Below are positions 7,390 through 17,247 of a stretch of DNA of 37,858 nucleotides, piece after piece. Position 1 is the first letter of the stretch. Each line of letters begins with the position of its first letter. A program made the position numbers and the translations under genes. Source of the DNA: Micromonospora sp. BL4 (GTDB lineage Bacteria > Actinomycetota > Actinomycetes > Mycobacteriales > Micromonosporaceae); the NCBI RefSeq assembly GCF_003667505.1, contig NZ_RCVJ01000113.1, positions 1 to 37,858 of the forward strand, written 5' to 3'. The notes below the pieces were generated by a model. It did not search any database and was not told the DNA's origin. It worked only from the letters and a program-made list of their open reading frames with translations.

Positions 7390-9465
7390 TCAGACCGCGT
7401 CGTTGCGGAGCACCAGGATCGCGATGTCGTCCCGGGGCGGCTCGACCGAGAAGTTGATGGCGGCGGCGCGCAGCCGGGCGGCCACCACGTCCGCCGAGTA
7501 GCCGGCCAGTGGCGCGGCCGCGTCGCGCAGCCGGTCGGCGCCGAACAGCTCCCGGCCGCGCCGCCGCTCGGTAACCCCGTCGGTGTAGAAGATCAGGGAG
7601 TCGCCCAGCGCGAGCGAGATCTCCGCCGTCGGCGAGGTGATCGTGTCGAGCAGGCCCAGCGCCGTGCCTCCGGCGCCCACGAATTCGGCGCCCCCACCGG
7701 CGGCCAGCAGCACCGGCCGGTCGTGCCCGGCGAGGTGCAGCGAGACGTCCAGCCGATCGCCGACACCGGGTCCGACCGCCGCCAGGGCCAACGTGCAGTA
7801 CCGGCCGCCGCCCCGCTCGACGAGCGTCTCGTTGAGCCGGGCCAGCGCCTCCGGCAACGGTTTGCCGTCGCCGACCAGCACCCGGATCACATCCCGGACC
7901 AGCCCGGTGACCGCGGCCGCCTGGACGCCCTTGCCCGAGACGTCCCCGATCACCACCAGCCAGCGGCCGTCGAGCAGCGGCACCACGTCGTAGAAGTCAC
8001 CGCCCACCTCGGCGTCGTAGCCGGTCGGGACGTACTCGGCGGCGAAGCCGATCCCGTCCACCACGGGCAGCACCGGCGGCAGCAGGGACTGCTGGAGCGT
8101 CTGCGCCACCCGCCGGCGCTCGGCGTGGATCCGCGCGTTCTCGATGGCCAGAGCGGAGCGCCGGGCGACGTCCTCCAGCACCGACACCTCGTCCGGGTCG
8201 TGCCGGTGCCGCTGGTGCCGCCCCACCGCCAGGGTGCCGAGCCGCTGCCCACGTGCGATCAACGGGACCGCGAAACCCTCCATCGGCCCGCCGAGCGGGA
8301 TCTGCGCCGCGCTGCGCGACGCCTCGCGCAGCCGGGCCTGGATCGAGTCCGGGCCGGTCTCCTCCAGCACCTTGTGCAGCTGCGGCAGCACCGACTCGTC
8401 CGCGTGGCTGGCCGCCGCCAGTCGCAGCCGGCCCCACTCGTCGGTGGTGTGCACCGCACACCACTGGCCGAGCCGCGGCACCACCAGCTGCGGAATCAGC
8501 GCCATGGTCAGCTCGACGTCCAGCGACTGGGCCAGCAACTCGCTCGCCTCGGCCAGGAACGTCAGCCACGTCTGCCGGCGGACGTCGGCCCGGCGCAGCC
8601 GGTCGTTCTCCAGGTGCAGCGACAGCCGCTCCGCGGTGAGCACCGCCAGCGGCTGGGCATACGCCGACGGAGCGGCGTCCAGCTCCAGCTCGCCCGCGTA
8701 CGGGCGGTGCACCGACAGCGGCACCCGGAGCAGCTCCGTGTCGGGGCGGGGCTGCCGGCCGAAGCGGGCCAGCACCTGGCGGCCCTGCCCGTCGCCCCGG
8801 TCCAGGCGGATCGTGCCGCCGGCCGCGCCCACCATCTCGGCCACCCGGCTGAGCAGGTTGGCGGCGAAGTCGGGCAGCGGATCGTCCGCGTACACGTCGG
8901 GGGCGGTCTGCATGAGCTCGCTCATCGCGCTGGCGCTCGGCGCGGAGCTGTCGGCGGGGGCCCCCGGGCCGGCGCTGGTCGGCATCGACTCGCCACCGGC
9001 GGTGGCCCCGGCCGGCGGGTCTGCGCCGGGGCGGTCCAGCCGGAACCAGACGCCCTTCCCGGTGGGCAGGTACGTGGTGCCCCAGCGGCTGGCGAAGTGG
9101 TCGACCAGCAGGAGCCCCCGGCCCCGCTCGGAGACCTCGTTGATCTCGGTGGCGTCGTTGCGGGTGCCGACGGTCAGCTCGTCGCCCGACCCGGGCGCGA
9201 AGTCGGAGACGGTCACGGACAGCCCGACCTCGTCCGCGACGACCTCGATGTCCAGTTCGGTGCGGGCGTGCTCGACGGCGTTGGTGGTCAACTCCGTGGT
9301 GAGCAGCAGCGCCTCGTTGGCCAGCTCGTCCAGGTGCGCCTCGGCCAGCACCGAGCGGACCACCGCGCGAGCGGCGGCCGGCGTACGCCGGTCAGCGGGC
9401 AGGCGGACACGCCGGACCGCCCCGTTCCGGGCCCCGGCCGTCGCGGGCCCCGCCTCGGCTGACAC
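7390..9465 (-). CDS. SpoIIE-family phosphatase with anti-sigma-type ATPase and GAF domains
   Basis: A 691-residue cytoplasmic signalling protein. Residues about 10-125 form an RsbW-like HATPase domain with N-box ELTTNAVEHA and G-box ERGRGLLLVD. After a low-complexity linker, residues about 290-440 form a GAF domain. The last 245 residues are a PP2C/SpoIIE phosphatase with metal-binding motifs VGGDFYD, VIGDVSGKG, DGVTERR and RDDIAILV. Such proteins can both bind or phosphorylate and dephosphorylate STAS antagonists, setting sigma-factor activity; a STAS gene lies at 18889-19224. GTG at 9465 is preferred because GGAGG (9474-9478 on the complement) is eight bases upstream; an in-frame GTG at 9519 would add 18 residues. 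It is divergent from the HAMP-array kinase. Confidence 0.88.
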   Translation of the reverse strand: MSAEAGPATAGARNGAVRRVRLPADRRTPAAARAVVRSVLAEAHLDELANEALLLTTELTTNAVEHARTELDIEVVADEVGLSVTVSDFAPGSGDELTVGTRNDATEINEVSERGRGLLLVDHFASRWGTTYLPTGKGVWFRLDRPGADPPAGATAGGESMPTSAGPGAPADSSAPSASAMSELMQTAPDVYADDPLPDFAANLLSRVAEMVGAAGGTIRLDRGDGQGRQVLARFGRQPRPDTELLRVPLSVHRPYAGELELDAAPSAYAQPLAVLTAERLSLHLENDRLRRADVRRQTWLTFLAEASELLAQSLDVELTMALIPQLVVPRLGQWCAVHTTDEWGRLRLAAASHADESVLPQLHKVLEETGPDSIQARLREASRSAAQIPLGGPMEGFAVPLIARGQRLGTLAVGRHQRHRHDPDEVSVLEDVARRSALAIENARIHAERRRVAQTLQQSLLPPVLPVVDGIGFAAEYVPTGYDAEVGGDFYDVVPLLDGRWLVVIGDVSGKGVQAAAVTGLVRDVIRVLVGDGKPLPEALARLNETLVERGGGRYCTLALAAVGPGVGDRLDVSLHLAGHDRPVLLAAGGGAEFVGAGGTALGLLDTITSPTAEISLALGDSLIFYTDGVTERRRGRELFGADRLRDAAAPLAGYSADVVAARLRAAAINFSVEPPRDDIAILVLRNDAV

Positions 9466-9762
9466 CCTCGTATCCTCCACCGTCGCCCTGCCGGGTGCCA
9501 ACCCGGTCGACCATCGCACGGGCCGCGCCGCCGGCCTCGGGGAAGCAGGCCCTTTCCGAATGGGACGCGATCGGGTCGGTGTGGTGGTTCAGCACCGGGG
9601 CGAGGTCTCCGACAGGCCGTTCCGGATCGGCCGCATCGAGCGGATCTGCTGTTCCGCCGGACCCGATCGGCGGGTCGTGGACCCTGGCACTGCGGCGCGC
9701 GCGGGCACAATATGGGATGCCGGCGTGTCCGTACGGGCCGGCGCCCCCGAGTTGAGCGAGGA
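9466..9762. promoter_or_regulatory. Divergent intergenic region, phosphatase / HAMP kinase
   Basis: This 297-base stretch holds the divergent promoters. For the kinase, a TGGCAC-like -35 (9685-9690) and CAATAT-like -10 (9708-9713) lie 17 bases apart and imply a leader of about 45 bases. A short inverted repeat, CCGCCG/CGGCGG, sits near 9654-9674. No gene or strong operator was recognised; the promoter call is weak. Confidence 0.35.
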
Positions 9763-12700
9763 ATGATGACCACGGCGAAGCAGTCGGTGGCGGATCCGTC
9801 CGCGTCCGACCACGAGGCGCTCCTCGGTGAGTTGACCGAGGCGTTGCGGCGGGTCCGTCGCGGCGACCTGAAGGTGCGGCTTCCCCGCCGCGCCGGTAAG
9901 GGCGGCGAGGTGGCGGACGCCTTCAACGAGGTGGTCTCGCTCCAGGAGCGGCAGTACCTGGACCTGCGGCGGATCAGCCGGATCGTCGGTCGGGACGGCC
10001 GGCTCACCGAGCGGCTCGACGACGAGGGGCTGGACGGCTCGTGGGCGGAGGGTCAGCGGGCGATCAACTCGCTGATCGACGACCTGGGCCGGCCGACCAC
10101 CGAGATCGCCCGGGTCATCGTCGCGGTCGCGGACGGCGATCTGTCTCAGCACATGGCGCTGGAGATCGACGGCCGGCCGCTGCGTGGTGAGTATCTGCGC
10201 ATCGGGCGCACCGTGAACACGATGGTCGACCAGCTCTCGTCGTTCTCGAACGAGGTGACCCGGGTGGCCCGTGAGGTGGGCACCGAGGGCAAGCTGGGCG
10301 GCCAGGCCGACGTTCGGGGCGTCGCCGGCACGTGGAAGGACCTCACCGACTCGGTCAACACCATGGCGTCGAACCTCACCTACCAGGTGCGGTCGATCTC
10401 CCAGGTGTCCACCGCGGTGGCCAAGGGCGACCTGTCCCAGAAGATCACCGTGTCGGCCAAGGGTGAGGTCGCCGAGCTGGCGCACACCATCAACTACCTC
10501 ACCGACACGCTGCGGCTCTTCGCCGAGCAGGTCACCCGGGTGGCCCGCGAGGTGGGCACCGAGGGCAAGCTGGGCGGCCAGGCCGAGGTGCCGAACGTCG
10601 CCGGCACCTGGAAGGACCTGACCGACAGCGTCAACTCGATGGCGTCGAACCTGACCGCCCAGGTCCGCAACATCGCCCAGGTGTCCACGGCCGTCGCGCG
10701 GGGCGACCTGTCGCAGAAGATCACGGTGGCGGCGCAGGGCGAGATCCTGGAGCTGAAGGACACCGTCAACACGATGGTGGACCAGCTGTCGTCGTTCGCC
10801 GACGAGGTGACCCGGGTGGCCCGCGAGGTCGGCATCGAGGGCAAGCTGGGCGGTCAGGCCCAGGTACGCGGGGTCTCCGGCACCTGGCGGGACCTCACCG
10901 AGAACGTCAACCAGCTGGCCGGCAACCTGACCAGCCAGGTCCGCAACATCTCCCAGGTCTCCACGGCGGTCGCCAAGGGTGACCTGTCGCAGAAGATCAC
11001 GGTCGACGCGCAGGGCGAGATCCTGGAGCTGAAGAACACCGTCAACACGATGGTGGACCAGCTGTCGTCGTTCGCGGACGAGGTGACCCGGGTCGCGCGC
11101 GAGGTGGGCACCGAGGGCAACCTGGGCGGTCAGGCGCAGGTGAAGGGCGTTTCCGGCACCTGGCGCGACCTGACCGACAACGTCAACTCGATGGCCTCGA
11201 ACCTGACGGCCCAGGTGCGTAACATCGCCCAGGTTTCCACGGCGGTGGCGAAGGGTGACCTGTCGCAGAAGATCACGGTGGATGCCCGGGGCGAGATCCT
11301 GGAGCTGAAGTCGACGGTGAACACGATGGTGGACCAGCTGTCGTCGTTCGCGGACGAGGTGACCCGGGTGGCCCGTGAGGTGGGCACCGAGGGCAAGCTC
11401 GGCGGTCAGGCGCAGGTGAAGGGCGTCTCCGGCACGTGGCGGGACCTGACCGACAACGTCAACTCGATGGCCTCGAACCTGACCAGCCAGGTCCGCAACA
11501 TCGCCTCGGTCACCACTGCGGTGGCGAAGGGCGATCTGAGCCAGAAGATCACGGTGGACGCGCAGGGCGAGATCCTGGAGCTGAAGTCCACCGTCAACAC
11601 GATGGTGGACCAGCTGTCGTCGTTCGCGGACGAGGTGACCCGGGTCGCGCGTGAGGTGGGCATCGAGGGCAAGCTCGGCGGTCAGGCGCAGGTGAAGGGC
11701 GTTTCCGGCACCTGGCGGGACCTCACCGAGAACGTCAACCAGCTCGCCTCGACGTTGACCACTCAGCTGCGGGCCATCGCCCAGGTGTCCACGTCGGTGA
11801 CCCGCGGCGACCTGACCCAGCGGATCGCGGTCAAGGCGCAGGGCGAGGTCGCCGAGCTGAAGGACAACATCAACCAGATGATCGTCACCCTTCGGGAGAC
11901 GACCAAGAAGAACGCGGAACAGGGCTGGCTGGACTCGAACCTGGCCCGGATCGGCGGCCTGTTGCAGGGCCAGCGGGACCTGGGCGAGGTCTGCCGCATG
12001 ATCATGACCGAGGTGACCCCTCTGGTCGAGGCCCAGCTCGGCGCCTTCTTCCTGGCCGACGACACCGACGGCAGCATGCGGCTGCGGTTGACGTCCTCCT
12101 ACGGGTACGTGGCGCGGGGGCACGACGTCACCTTCGGACCGGGCGAGGGGCTGGTCGGGCAGACCGCCCTCTCCCGCCGGACGATCCGGGTCAGCGCCTC
12201 TCCGAACAGCCGGCTCACCCTGCGCTCCGGGCTGGCCGAGACACCCCCGTCCGACCTGGTGGTGCTCCCCGTGCTGTTCGAGGGGGAGCTGCTCGGGGTG
12301 ATCGAGTTCGCCAGCGTGGCTGCCTTCTCCGAGCTGCACCTGGCGTTCCTGGAGCGGCTGGTGCTGACCATCGGCATCGCGGTCAACACCATCCAGGCCA
12401 ACCGGCGTACGGAGGAGCTGCTCGCCCAGTCGCAGCGGCTGGCGCACGAGCTCCAGGAGCAGTCCGCGGAGTTGCAGCGCACCAACGCCGAGTTGGAGGA
12501 GAAGGCCACCCTGCTCTCCGAGCAGAAGGGCAACATCGAGACGAAGAACCGGGAGATCGAGCTGGCCCGGCTCGGCCTGGAGGAGAAGGCGCAGCAGCTC
12601 ACCCGGGCCTCGGCGTACAAGTCGGAGTTCCTGGCCAACATGAGCCACGAGCTGCGGACGCCGCTGAACTCGTTGCTGCTGCTGGCCCGGCTGCTGGCGG

Positions 12701-13857
12701 AGAACTCGGAGCAGAACCTCAACCCGAAGCAGATCGAGTTCGCCCGGACCATTCACAGCGCCGGCTCGGACCTGCTGAGGCTCATCGACGACATCCTGGA
12801 CCTGTCCAAGATCGAGGCAGGTCGGATGGACGTCGAGCCGACCGAGATCCGGTTCGCCGAGATCCGCGGCTACGTGGAGCAGGCGTTCGCGCCGCAGGCC
12901 GAGGAGAAGGGCCTGGACTTCCAGGTGCGGGTGAGCAAGGATCTGCCGCCGGCGCTGGTCACCGACGCGCAGCGGTTGCAGCAGATCCTGCGCAACCTGC
13001 TCTCCAACGCGGTGAAGTTCACCGACAACGGCGCCGTGACGCTGCGGATCGCCCCGGCGGCGGAGAACGCGGTGTTCGACGTGCCGGCGTTGACCAACGC
13101 CCAGCAGGTCATCGCGTTCACCGTGATCGACACCGGAATCGGTATCTCCGACGACAAGTTGTCGATCATCTTCGAGGCGTTCCAGCAGGCGGACGGCACC
13201 ACCAGCCGCCGTTACGGTGGCACCGGCCTGGGCCTGTCGATCAGCCGTGACCTGGCTCGGCTGATCGGCGGCACGATCACCGTGTCGTCGGCGCCGGGGC
13301 AGGGGTCGACCTTCACCCTGTTCGTGCCGCACGTGCTGGCCCCGGACGCGGTGGTCGCGCCTGCGCCGCCGTCCCCGCAGCGCGCCGGCCTGCCGTCGTC
13401 GCTGCTGATGCCGCCGCTGGAGTTGCTGCCGCAGCGGCCGGAGGCGCCGGCCACCCGCCAGCTGGACGGCGCGACCGTGCTGATCGTGGACGACGACGTG
13501 CGCAACGTCTTCGCCCTGACCAGTGCGTTGGAGCTGCACGGGATGACCGTGCTGTACTCGGACAACGGGGCGGACGGCGTCCGCCTGCTGGCCGAGCATC
13601 CGGAGGTGGACATCGTGCTGATGGACGCCATGATGCCGGACCAGGACGGGTACGAGACCACCCGCCAGATCCGACGCAACCACCGGTTCGCCGACCTGCC
13701 GGTCGTCTTCCTGACCGCGAAGGCGATGCCGGGCGACCGCGAGTCGGCGCTCGCGGCCGGGGGCAGCGACTACATCACCAAGCCGGTCGACCTGGACGAC
13801 CTGATCGAGCTGATGTCGTCCTGGATCAGCGGCAGCCGGACCGAGGAGACTTCGTGA
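9763..13857 (+). CDS. Soluble hybrid histidine kinase with HAMP-repeat array (Nik1/group III-like)
   Basis: A 1364-residue kinase with no signal peptide or membrane helix. A divergent HAMP-like region (about 20-160) precedes six 92-residue repeats (161-712) of the form [13 protein letters not shown]...GTWRDLT...[14 protein letters not shown] domain follows (about 722-880), then a coiled coil (881-950), the HisKA H-box with phospho-accepting His962 in MSHELRTP, an ATPase domain with N-box Asn1082, DTGIGIS and GTGLGLS, and a C-terminal receiver with Asp1288 in [12 protein letters not shown]. This order resembles fungal group III (Nik1/Os-1) osmosensing kinases. ATG at 9763 or 9766 is the start, with GAGGA next to it. 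The stop overlaps the response regulator start, so the two are coupled. Confidence 0.93.
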   Translation: MMTTAKQSVADPSASDHEALLGELTEALRRVRRGDLKVRLPRRAGKGGEVADAFNEVVSLQERQYLDLRRISRIVGRDGRLTERLDDEGLDGSWAEGQRAINSLIDDLGRPTTEIARVIVAVADGDLSQHMALEIDGRPLRGEYLRIGRTVNTMVDQLSSFSNEVTRVAREVGTEGKLGGQADVRGVAGTWKDLTDSVNTMASNLTYQVRSISQVSTAVAKGDLSQKITVSAKGEVAELAHTINYLTDTLRLFAEQVTRVAREVGTEGKLGGQAEVPNVAGTWKDLTDSVNSMASNLTAQVRNIAQVSTAVARGDLSQKITVAAQGEILELKDTVNTMVDQLSSFADEVTRVAREVGIEGKLGGQAQVRGVSGTWRDLTENVNQLAGNLTSQVRNISQVSTAVAKGDLSQKITVDAQGEILELKNTVNTMVDQLSSFADEVTRVAREVGTEGNLGGQAQVKGVSGTWRDLTDNVNSMASNLTAQVRNIAQVSTAVAKGDLSQKITVDARGEILELKSTVNTMVDQLSSFADEVTRVAREVGTEGKLGGQAQVKGVSGTWRDLTDNVNSMASNLTSQVRNIASVTTAVAKGDLSQKITVDAQGEILELKSTVNTMVDQLSSFADEVTRVAREVGIEGKLGGQAQVKGVSGTWRDLTENVNQLASTLTTQLRAIAQVSTSVTRGDLTQRIAVKAQGEVAELKDNINQMIVTLRETTKKNAEQGWLDSNLARIGGLLQGQRDLGEVCRMIMTEVTPLVEAQLGAFFLADDTDGSMRLRLTSSYGYVARGHDVTFGPGEGLVGQTALSRRTIRVSASPNSRLTLRSGLAETPPSDLVVLPVLFEGELLGVIEFASVAAFSELHLAFLERLVLTIGIAVNTIQANRRTEELLAQSQRLAHELQEQSAELQRTNAELEEKATLLSEQKGNIETKNREIELARLGLEEKAQQLTRASAYKSEFLANMSHELRTPLNSLLLLARLLAENSEQNLNPKQIEFARTIHSAGSDLLRLIDDILDLSKIEAGRMDVEPTEIRFAEIRGYVEQAFAPQAEEKGLDFQVRVSKDLPPALVTDAQRLQQILRNLLSNAVKFTDNGAVTLRIAPAAENAVFDVPALTNAQQVIAFTVIDTGIGISDDKLSIIFEAFQQADGTTSRRYGGTGLGLSISRDLARLIGGTITVSSAPGQGSTFTLFVPHVLAPDAVVAPAPPSPQRAGLPSSLLMPPLELLPQRPEAPATRQLDGATVLIVDDDVRNVFALTSALELHGMTVLYSDNGADGVRLLAEHPEVDIVLMDAMMPDQDGYETTRQIRRNHRFADLPVVFLTAKAMPGDRESALAAGGSDYITKPVDLDDLIELMSSWISGSRTEETS
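10243..11898 (+). repeat. Six tandem 276-bp repeats within the kinase gene
   Basis: Units start at 10243, 10519, 10795, 11071, 11347 and 11623, each 276 bases and 92 codons. Units 3 to 6 share long identical DNA stretches, for example around acgatggtggaccagctgtc, whereas units 1 and 2 and the second half of unit 6 have diverged. Near-identity at DNA level allows unit gain or loss by recombination without changing frame. Confidence 0.9.
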
Positions 13858-14408
13858 CCCAGATGGCCAAGGCGCTGCTCGTGGACGACCGGCGGGAGAA
13901 TCTGATGGCCCTGGAGGCGATCCTCCAGGGCCTGCCGGTTCAGTCGGTGGCGGTGGAGAGCGGCGAGGCGGCGCTCAAGCAGCTGCTGGTGGACGACTTC
14001 GCGGTGATCCTGCTGGACGCGCAGATGCCGGACATGGACGGCTTCGAGACGGCCAGCCACATCAAGCGCCGGGAGCGGACCCGGCACGTGCCGATCATCT
14101 TCCTCACCGCTGCTGACCGGGACGCCCAGCTCGCCCTGCGCGGATACCAGGTGGGGGCGGTGGACTACCTGACCAAGCCGTTCGACCCGTGGGTGCTGCG
14201 GGCCAAGGTGTCGGTCTTCGTGGAGCTGTGGGTGAAGACCCGGCAGTTGGCCGCCCAGTCGGACCTGGTGCGGGACCGCGACACGCAGTGGCGGCGCCTC
14301 ACCGACGCGGTCGACGAGGCGACCGCCCTGCTCCGCTCCGACGAGCCGGAGGGCCGGGACCGGGCGGTGCGGCTTCTCGAACAGGCCCGCTGGGGCAACA
14401 CCGCCTGA
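13854..14408 (+). CDS. Response regulator (receiver plus C-terminal helix)
   Basis: A 184-residue protein with one CheY-like receiver domain (about residues 5-125): acidic pocket Asp11/Asp12, phospho-acceptor Asp55 in VILLDAQMPDMDG, switch Thr in IIFLTAADRD and Lys in YLTKPFDP. The remaining 60 residues are helical and charged and contain no recognised DNA-binding or enzymatic domain. The GTG overlaps the kinase stop by four bases, so it is very probably produced with and phosphorylated by that kinase, possibly passing signal on by protein contact. A single-domain regulator beside a hybrid kinase suggests a multi-step phosphorelay; no Hpt protein is seen nearby. Confidence 0.9.
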   Translation: MTQMAKALLVDDRRENLMALEAILQGLPVQSVAVESGEAALKQLLVDDFAVILLDAQMPDMDGFETASHIKRRERTRHVPIIFLTAADRDAQLALRGYQVGAVDYLTKPFDPWVLRAKVSVFVELWVKTRQLAAQSDLVRDRDTQWRRLTDAVDEATALLRSDEPEGRDRAVRLLEQARWGNTA

Positions 14409-14473
14409 CGCGCTGACGCAACTCCTCCGACCGCCGACTCGTTGGGGCGACAAGGGGCGGACGGAGGCGGACG

Positions 14474-15709
14474 ATGGCGGCTCGGCGGGGCGCCGAACTG
14501 CTGCGCCCTCCCGAGAGTTCGGGCCGTGCCACGTTCCTGGAGCTCTTCTTCGATCTGGCCTTCGTCGTGGCCCTCACCCGGGTCTCGCAACGGTTCGCCG
14601 GCCTGACCGATGACACCGGCTGGGCGCTGGTCACCGGCTTCGGTCGTACCCTGCTGCTCTTTCTGGCGCTCTGGCTGATCTGGTCGCACACGGCCTGGAT
14701 CACCAGTCGGTACGAACCAGAGCAGCCGGTCATCCAGGCCGTCGTGGTCGGCACCATGTTCGCCGGCCTGGTCATGGCGGTGACGCTGCCCCGGGCCATG
14801 GAGGAGCGAGCACTACCGTTCACGGCCGCGTACCTGATGGTGATGGTGGTGCGGCCGCTGGTGGTCGCCGCCGCGCTGCGTGGCCATCCGCGACGGCTGG
14901 TGCCGTTCCGGCTCGCCGCGTGGGCTTCGGTGAGCGCGCCGTTGTGGCTGGCCGGCGCGTTGGGTCCGGATCAGCTTCGCCTGCCGCTGTGGGCTGCCGC
15001 CCTCGCTGTCGACTACCTCGCCTGGACTCTGGGCTGGCCGCTGCCGTGGCTCGGGGCTGCGGCGGTGGCTCGTTGGCGGATCGCCGGGATGCATCTTGCC
15101 GACCGTTACCAGCAGATGTTTCTCATTGCACTCGGTGAGTCGATCCTGGTCATCGGCGTGGTTTTCAGCGGCGTGGACTACTCCGCGGAGCGGGCAGCCG
15201 CTTTCGCGGTCGCCTTCGCCACCAGCGCGCTGCTCTGGCGGATCTACTTTCACCGCGCCGGGCTGCTGCTGACCGAGGCGTTGGATCGGGCGGGTTTGCC
15301 GGGCCGGCTGGGCGCGACGTCGGGACGGACGCATCTGCTGATCGTGCTCAGCGTGCTGGTCACCTCGGTGGGCTACGAGCTGGTGATCGATGATCCGTTC
15401 GGGTCGCCTCGGCCCAGTTGGCTCCTGTTCGTGGTGGGCGGTCCGGTGCTCTTCCTCGTCGCCCGTACGCGGCTGGAGTACGAGATCTTCGGCCGGATCT
15501 CCCGTTCCCGGACGATCGGCCTGGTGGCCCTGCTGCTGTTCACGCCGGCGTTGGCCCGCTGGGCGCCGATGGTCGGGCTGAGCGTGGTGTCCGGGGTGCT
15601 GGCCCTGGTTGCGCTACTCGACGCGTGGCGGAGCCGGGGACGGCCGCTGGAGATTCCCACCTCGCCGGTCGGACGGGGGGCCGCCGGCGACCGCGACTCC
15701 GAGGCGTGA
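14474..15709 (+). CDS. Low temperature requirement protein A (LtrA) family membrane protein
   Basis: A 411-residue polytopic membrane protein of the LtrA family. The N-terminal signature TFLELFFDLAFVVALTRVSQ is typical, as are the RYEPEQP loop and DRYQQMFLIALGESILVIG in the middle; about ten hydrophobic helices can be counted. The biochemical role of LtrA proteins is not settled; the name comes from a cold-sensitive Listeria mutant. The ATG at 14474 has a GGAGG (14463-14467) six bases upstream. It follows the response regulator by 65 bases on the same strand and may be its own unit or a read-through partner. Confidence 0.88.
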   Translation: MAARRGAELLRPPESSGRATFLELFFDLAFVVALTRVSQRFAGLTDDTGWALVTGFGRTLLLFLALWLIWSHTAWITSRYEPEQPVIQAVVVGTMFAGLVMAVTLPRAMEERALPFTAAYLMVMVVRPLVVAAALRGHPRRLVPFRLAAWASVSAPLWLAGALGPDQLRLPLWAAALAVDYLAWTLGWPLPWLGAAAVARWRIAGMHLADRYQQMFLIALGESILVIGVVFSGVDYSAERAAAFAVAFATSALLWRIYFHRAGLLLTEALDRAGLPGRLGATSGRTHLLIVLSVLVTSVGYELVIDDPFGSPRPSWLLFVVGGPVLFLVARTRLEYEIFGRISRSRTIGLVALLLFTPALARWAPMVGLSVVSGVLALVALLDAWRSRGRPLEIPTSPVGRGAAGDRDSEA

Positions 15710-15756
15710 CCGCGCTACAGCTGGTTCGAGGCCACGGTCGCCTTCGGAGACGCCGC

Positions 15757-16254
15757 TCAGGCCTCGCCGGGTCGGGTGTGGCCGGTGGCAATCCGTCGGG
15801 CCCGCCAGCGCTCACCCAGTGAGTCGATCTCCTCCTGGACGAAGATGAAGAAGTCGCGCATCTCGGCCACCCGTTCGCCGGCCGGCGTCGCGGGGCCGTC
15901 GAGGGCGACCACTCCGGCGTCGGCCGCGTCAATGAATGTCTTGTAGAGCGCCGTCTTGGTGACGGTCGCCTCGTACCAGGGGTTGTCCGGCATCCGGTAG
16001 CGATCCCGGCGGGACCGGGGGACCGGCTCGCGGACCAGCATGCCGAACTGGGTGAGGTAGCGGACCGCGCCGCTGACCGCCGCCGCGCTCACTCCGAGCC
16101 GCTCGCCGATCTCGGCGGCGGTCAACGGGTCGTCCGCGCTCATCACGGTGAACAGCACCCGGGCGGCCATCCGCGGGAAACCGACCTCGGCGAAGGCCAG
16201 CGCCATCCGCTCGACGAATAGGTGCACCGGGTCGTGGCCGTCGGTGGCTGCCAT
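15757..16254 (-). CDS. GbsR/MarR family transcriptional regulator
   Basis: A 165-residue winged-helix regulator. Residues about 10-100 form the DNA-binding domain with LTAAEIGERLGVSAAAVSGAVRYL as helix-turn-helix and REPVPRSRRDRYRM as the wing; the rest is a helical dimer interface. The wHTH pattern matches the GbsR-type branch often found divergent from ABC exporters. ATG at 16254 has a GGGAGGG box six bases upstream. It is divergent from the ABC ATPase gene, and the palindrome at 16312-16327 between them is the probable binding site, so it should repress both itself and the exporter. The inducer is unknown. Confidence 0.87.
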   Translation of the reverse strand: MAATDGHDPVHLFVERMALAFAEVGFPRMAARVLFTVMSADDPLTAAEIGERLGVSAAAVSGAVRYLTQFGMLVREPVPRSRRDRYRMPDNPWYEATVTKTALYKTFIDAADAGVVALDGPATPAGERVAEMRDFFIFVQEEIDSLGERWRARRIATGHTRPGEA

Positions 16255-16311
16255 GGCGGTCCCTCCCTGCCTGCTCGTGTGGCCCCCGATGGTGCCCCGG
16301 ATCTCACAGTC

Positions 16312-16340
16312 TTCACAACTTTGTGAAACGAGTGTAGCTT
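16312..16340 (+). promoter_or_regulatory. ABC exporter promoter with perfect palindromic operator
   Basis: TTCACAA-CT-TTGTGAA (16312-16327) is a perfect palindrome with 7-base arms. Its left arm is also the -35 (TTCACA, 16312-16317); 17 bases later comes TAGCTT (16335-16340), seven bases before the ATG at 16348. The promoter is therefore probably leaderless and directly blocked when the divergent MarR-type regulator binds. Confidence 0.7.
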
Positions 16341-16347
16341 CCGATAC

Positions 16348-17247
16348 ATGGAAACTCCCATTGAGGTTTCCGGCCTGGTCAAGACCTTCGGCCGGACCCG
16401 GGCACTGGACGGTCTGGACCTGACCGTTCGTGCCGGCGAGGTGCACGGCTTCCTCGGCCCGAACGGCGCCGGCAAGTCGACCACCATCCGAGCGCTGCTC
16501 GGCCTGCTGCGGACGGACGCGGGGGCCGTCCGCCTGCTCGGTGGCGACCCGTGGCGCGACGCGGTGGCCCTGCACCGCCGGCTGGCCTACGTGCCGGGCG
16601 ACGTGACGCTCTGGCCCAACCTCTCCGGCGGAGAGGTCATCGACCTGCTCGGCCGGATGCGCGGCGGCCTCGACCCGGCCCGCCGGGCCGAGCTGCTGGA
16701 GTCCTTCGAGCTGGACCCGCGCAAGAAGGGCCGGGCGTACTCCAAGGGCAACCGGCAGAAGGTCGGCCTGGTGGCCGCGCTCGCCTCGGACGTCGAACTG
16801 CTCATCCTGGACGAGCCGACCTCCGGCCTGGACCCGCTGATGGAGGAGGTCTTCCAGCACTGGGTCCGCCGGGCGAAGGCCGACGGTCGCACCGTGCTGC
16901 TCTCCAGCCACATCCTGGCCGAGGTGGAGGCGCTCTGCGACCGGGTGACGATCATCCGCAACGGTCGGGACGTCGAGACGGGCACCCTCACCGACCTGCG
17001 CCACCTGCGTCGAACCTCGATCGAGGCCGAGCTGACCGGCCCGGTCGACGGGCTGGGAAAGCTGGCCGGGGTGCACGACCTGCGGGTGGACGGGGCGCGG
17101 ATGCGCTTCGACGTGGAGAACGCCGCGCTGGCCGCCGCCCTGCGCCGGCTCACCGAGATCGGCGTACGCAGCCTGGTCAGCCAGCCGCCGACGCTGGAGG
17201 AGCTGTTCCTGCGGCACTACCAGGCCGAGCCGACGGTGAGATCATGA
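16348..17247 (+). CDS. ABC transporter ATP-binding protein (antibiotic-export type)
   Basis: A 299-residue ATPase. Walker [10 protein letters not shown] lies near residue 36, Walker B is [12 protein letters not shown] and the switch His is in [13 protein letters not shown]. The signature reads YSKGNRQK instead of LSGGQ, a variant common in DrrA-like multidrug and polyketide-export ATPases. The last 80 residues form the regulatory extension typical of this group and end in [11 protein letters not shown]. The ATG at 16348 lies immediately after the -10, so the mRNA looks leaderless. Its stop overlaps the permease start by ATGA, making the two one transporter. Confidence 0.92.
   Translation: METPIEVSGLVKTFGRTRALDGLDLTVRAGEVHGFLGPNGAGKSTTIRALLGLLRTDAGAVRLLGGDPWRDAVALHRRLAYVPGDVTLWPNLSGGEVIDLLGRMRGGLDPARRAELLESFELDPRKKGRAYSKGNRQKVGLVAALASDVELLILDEPTSGLDPLMEEVFQHWVRRAKADGRTVLLSSHILAEVEALCDRVTIIRNGRDVETGTLTDLRHLRRTSIEAELTGPVDGLGKLAGVHDLRVDGARMRFDVENAALAAALRRLTEIGVRSLVSQPPTLEELFLRHYQAEPTVRS

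Noticed and set aside
9589..13683. A 1364-codon open frame on the minus strand opposite the kinase
   Set aside because: It mirrors the kinase codons in a repetitive GC-rich gene. Its product is a low-complexity Arg/Leu/Gln/His repeat with no domain, whereas the plus frame has a complete kinase.
16738..16765. Loss of the ABC signature motif in the second ATPase (SKGNRQK rather than LSGGQ)
   Set aside because: This variant is normal in drug- and polyketide-export ATPases of this type, so it is not a defect.
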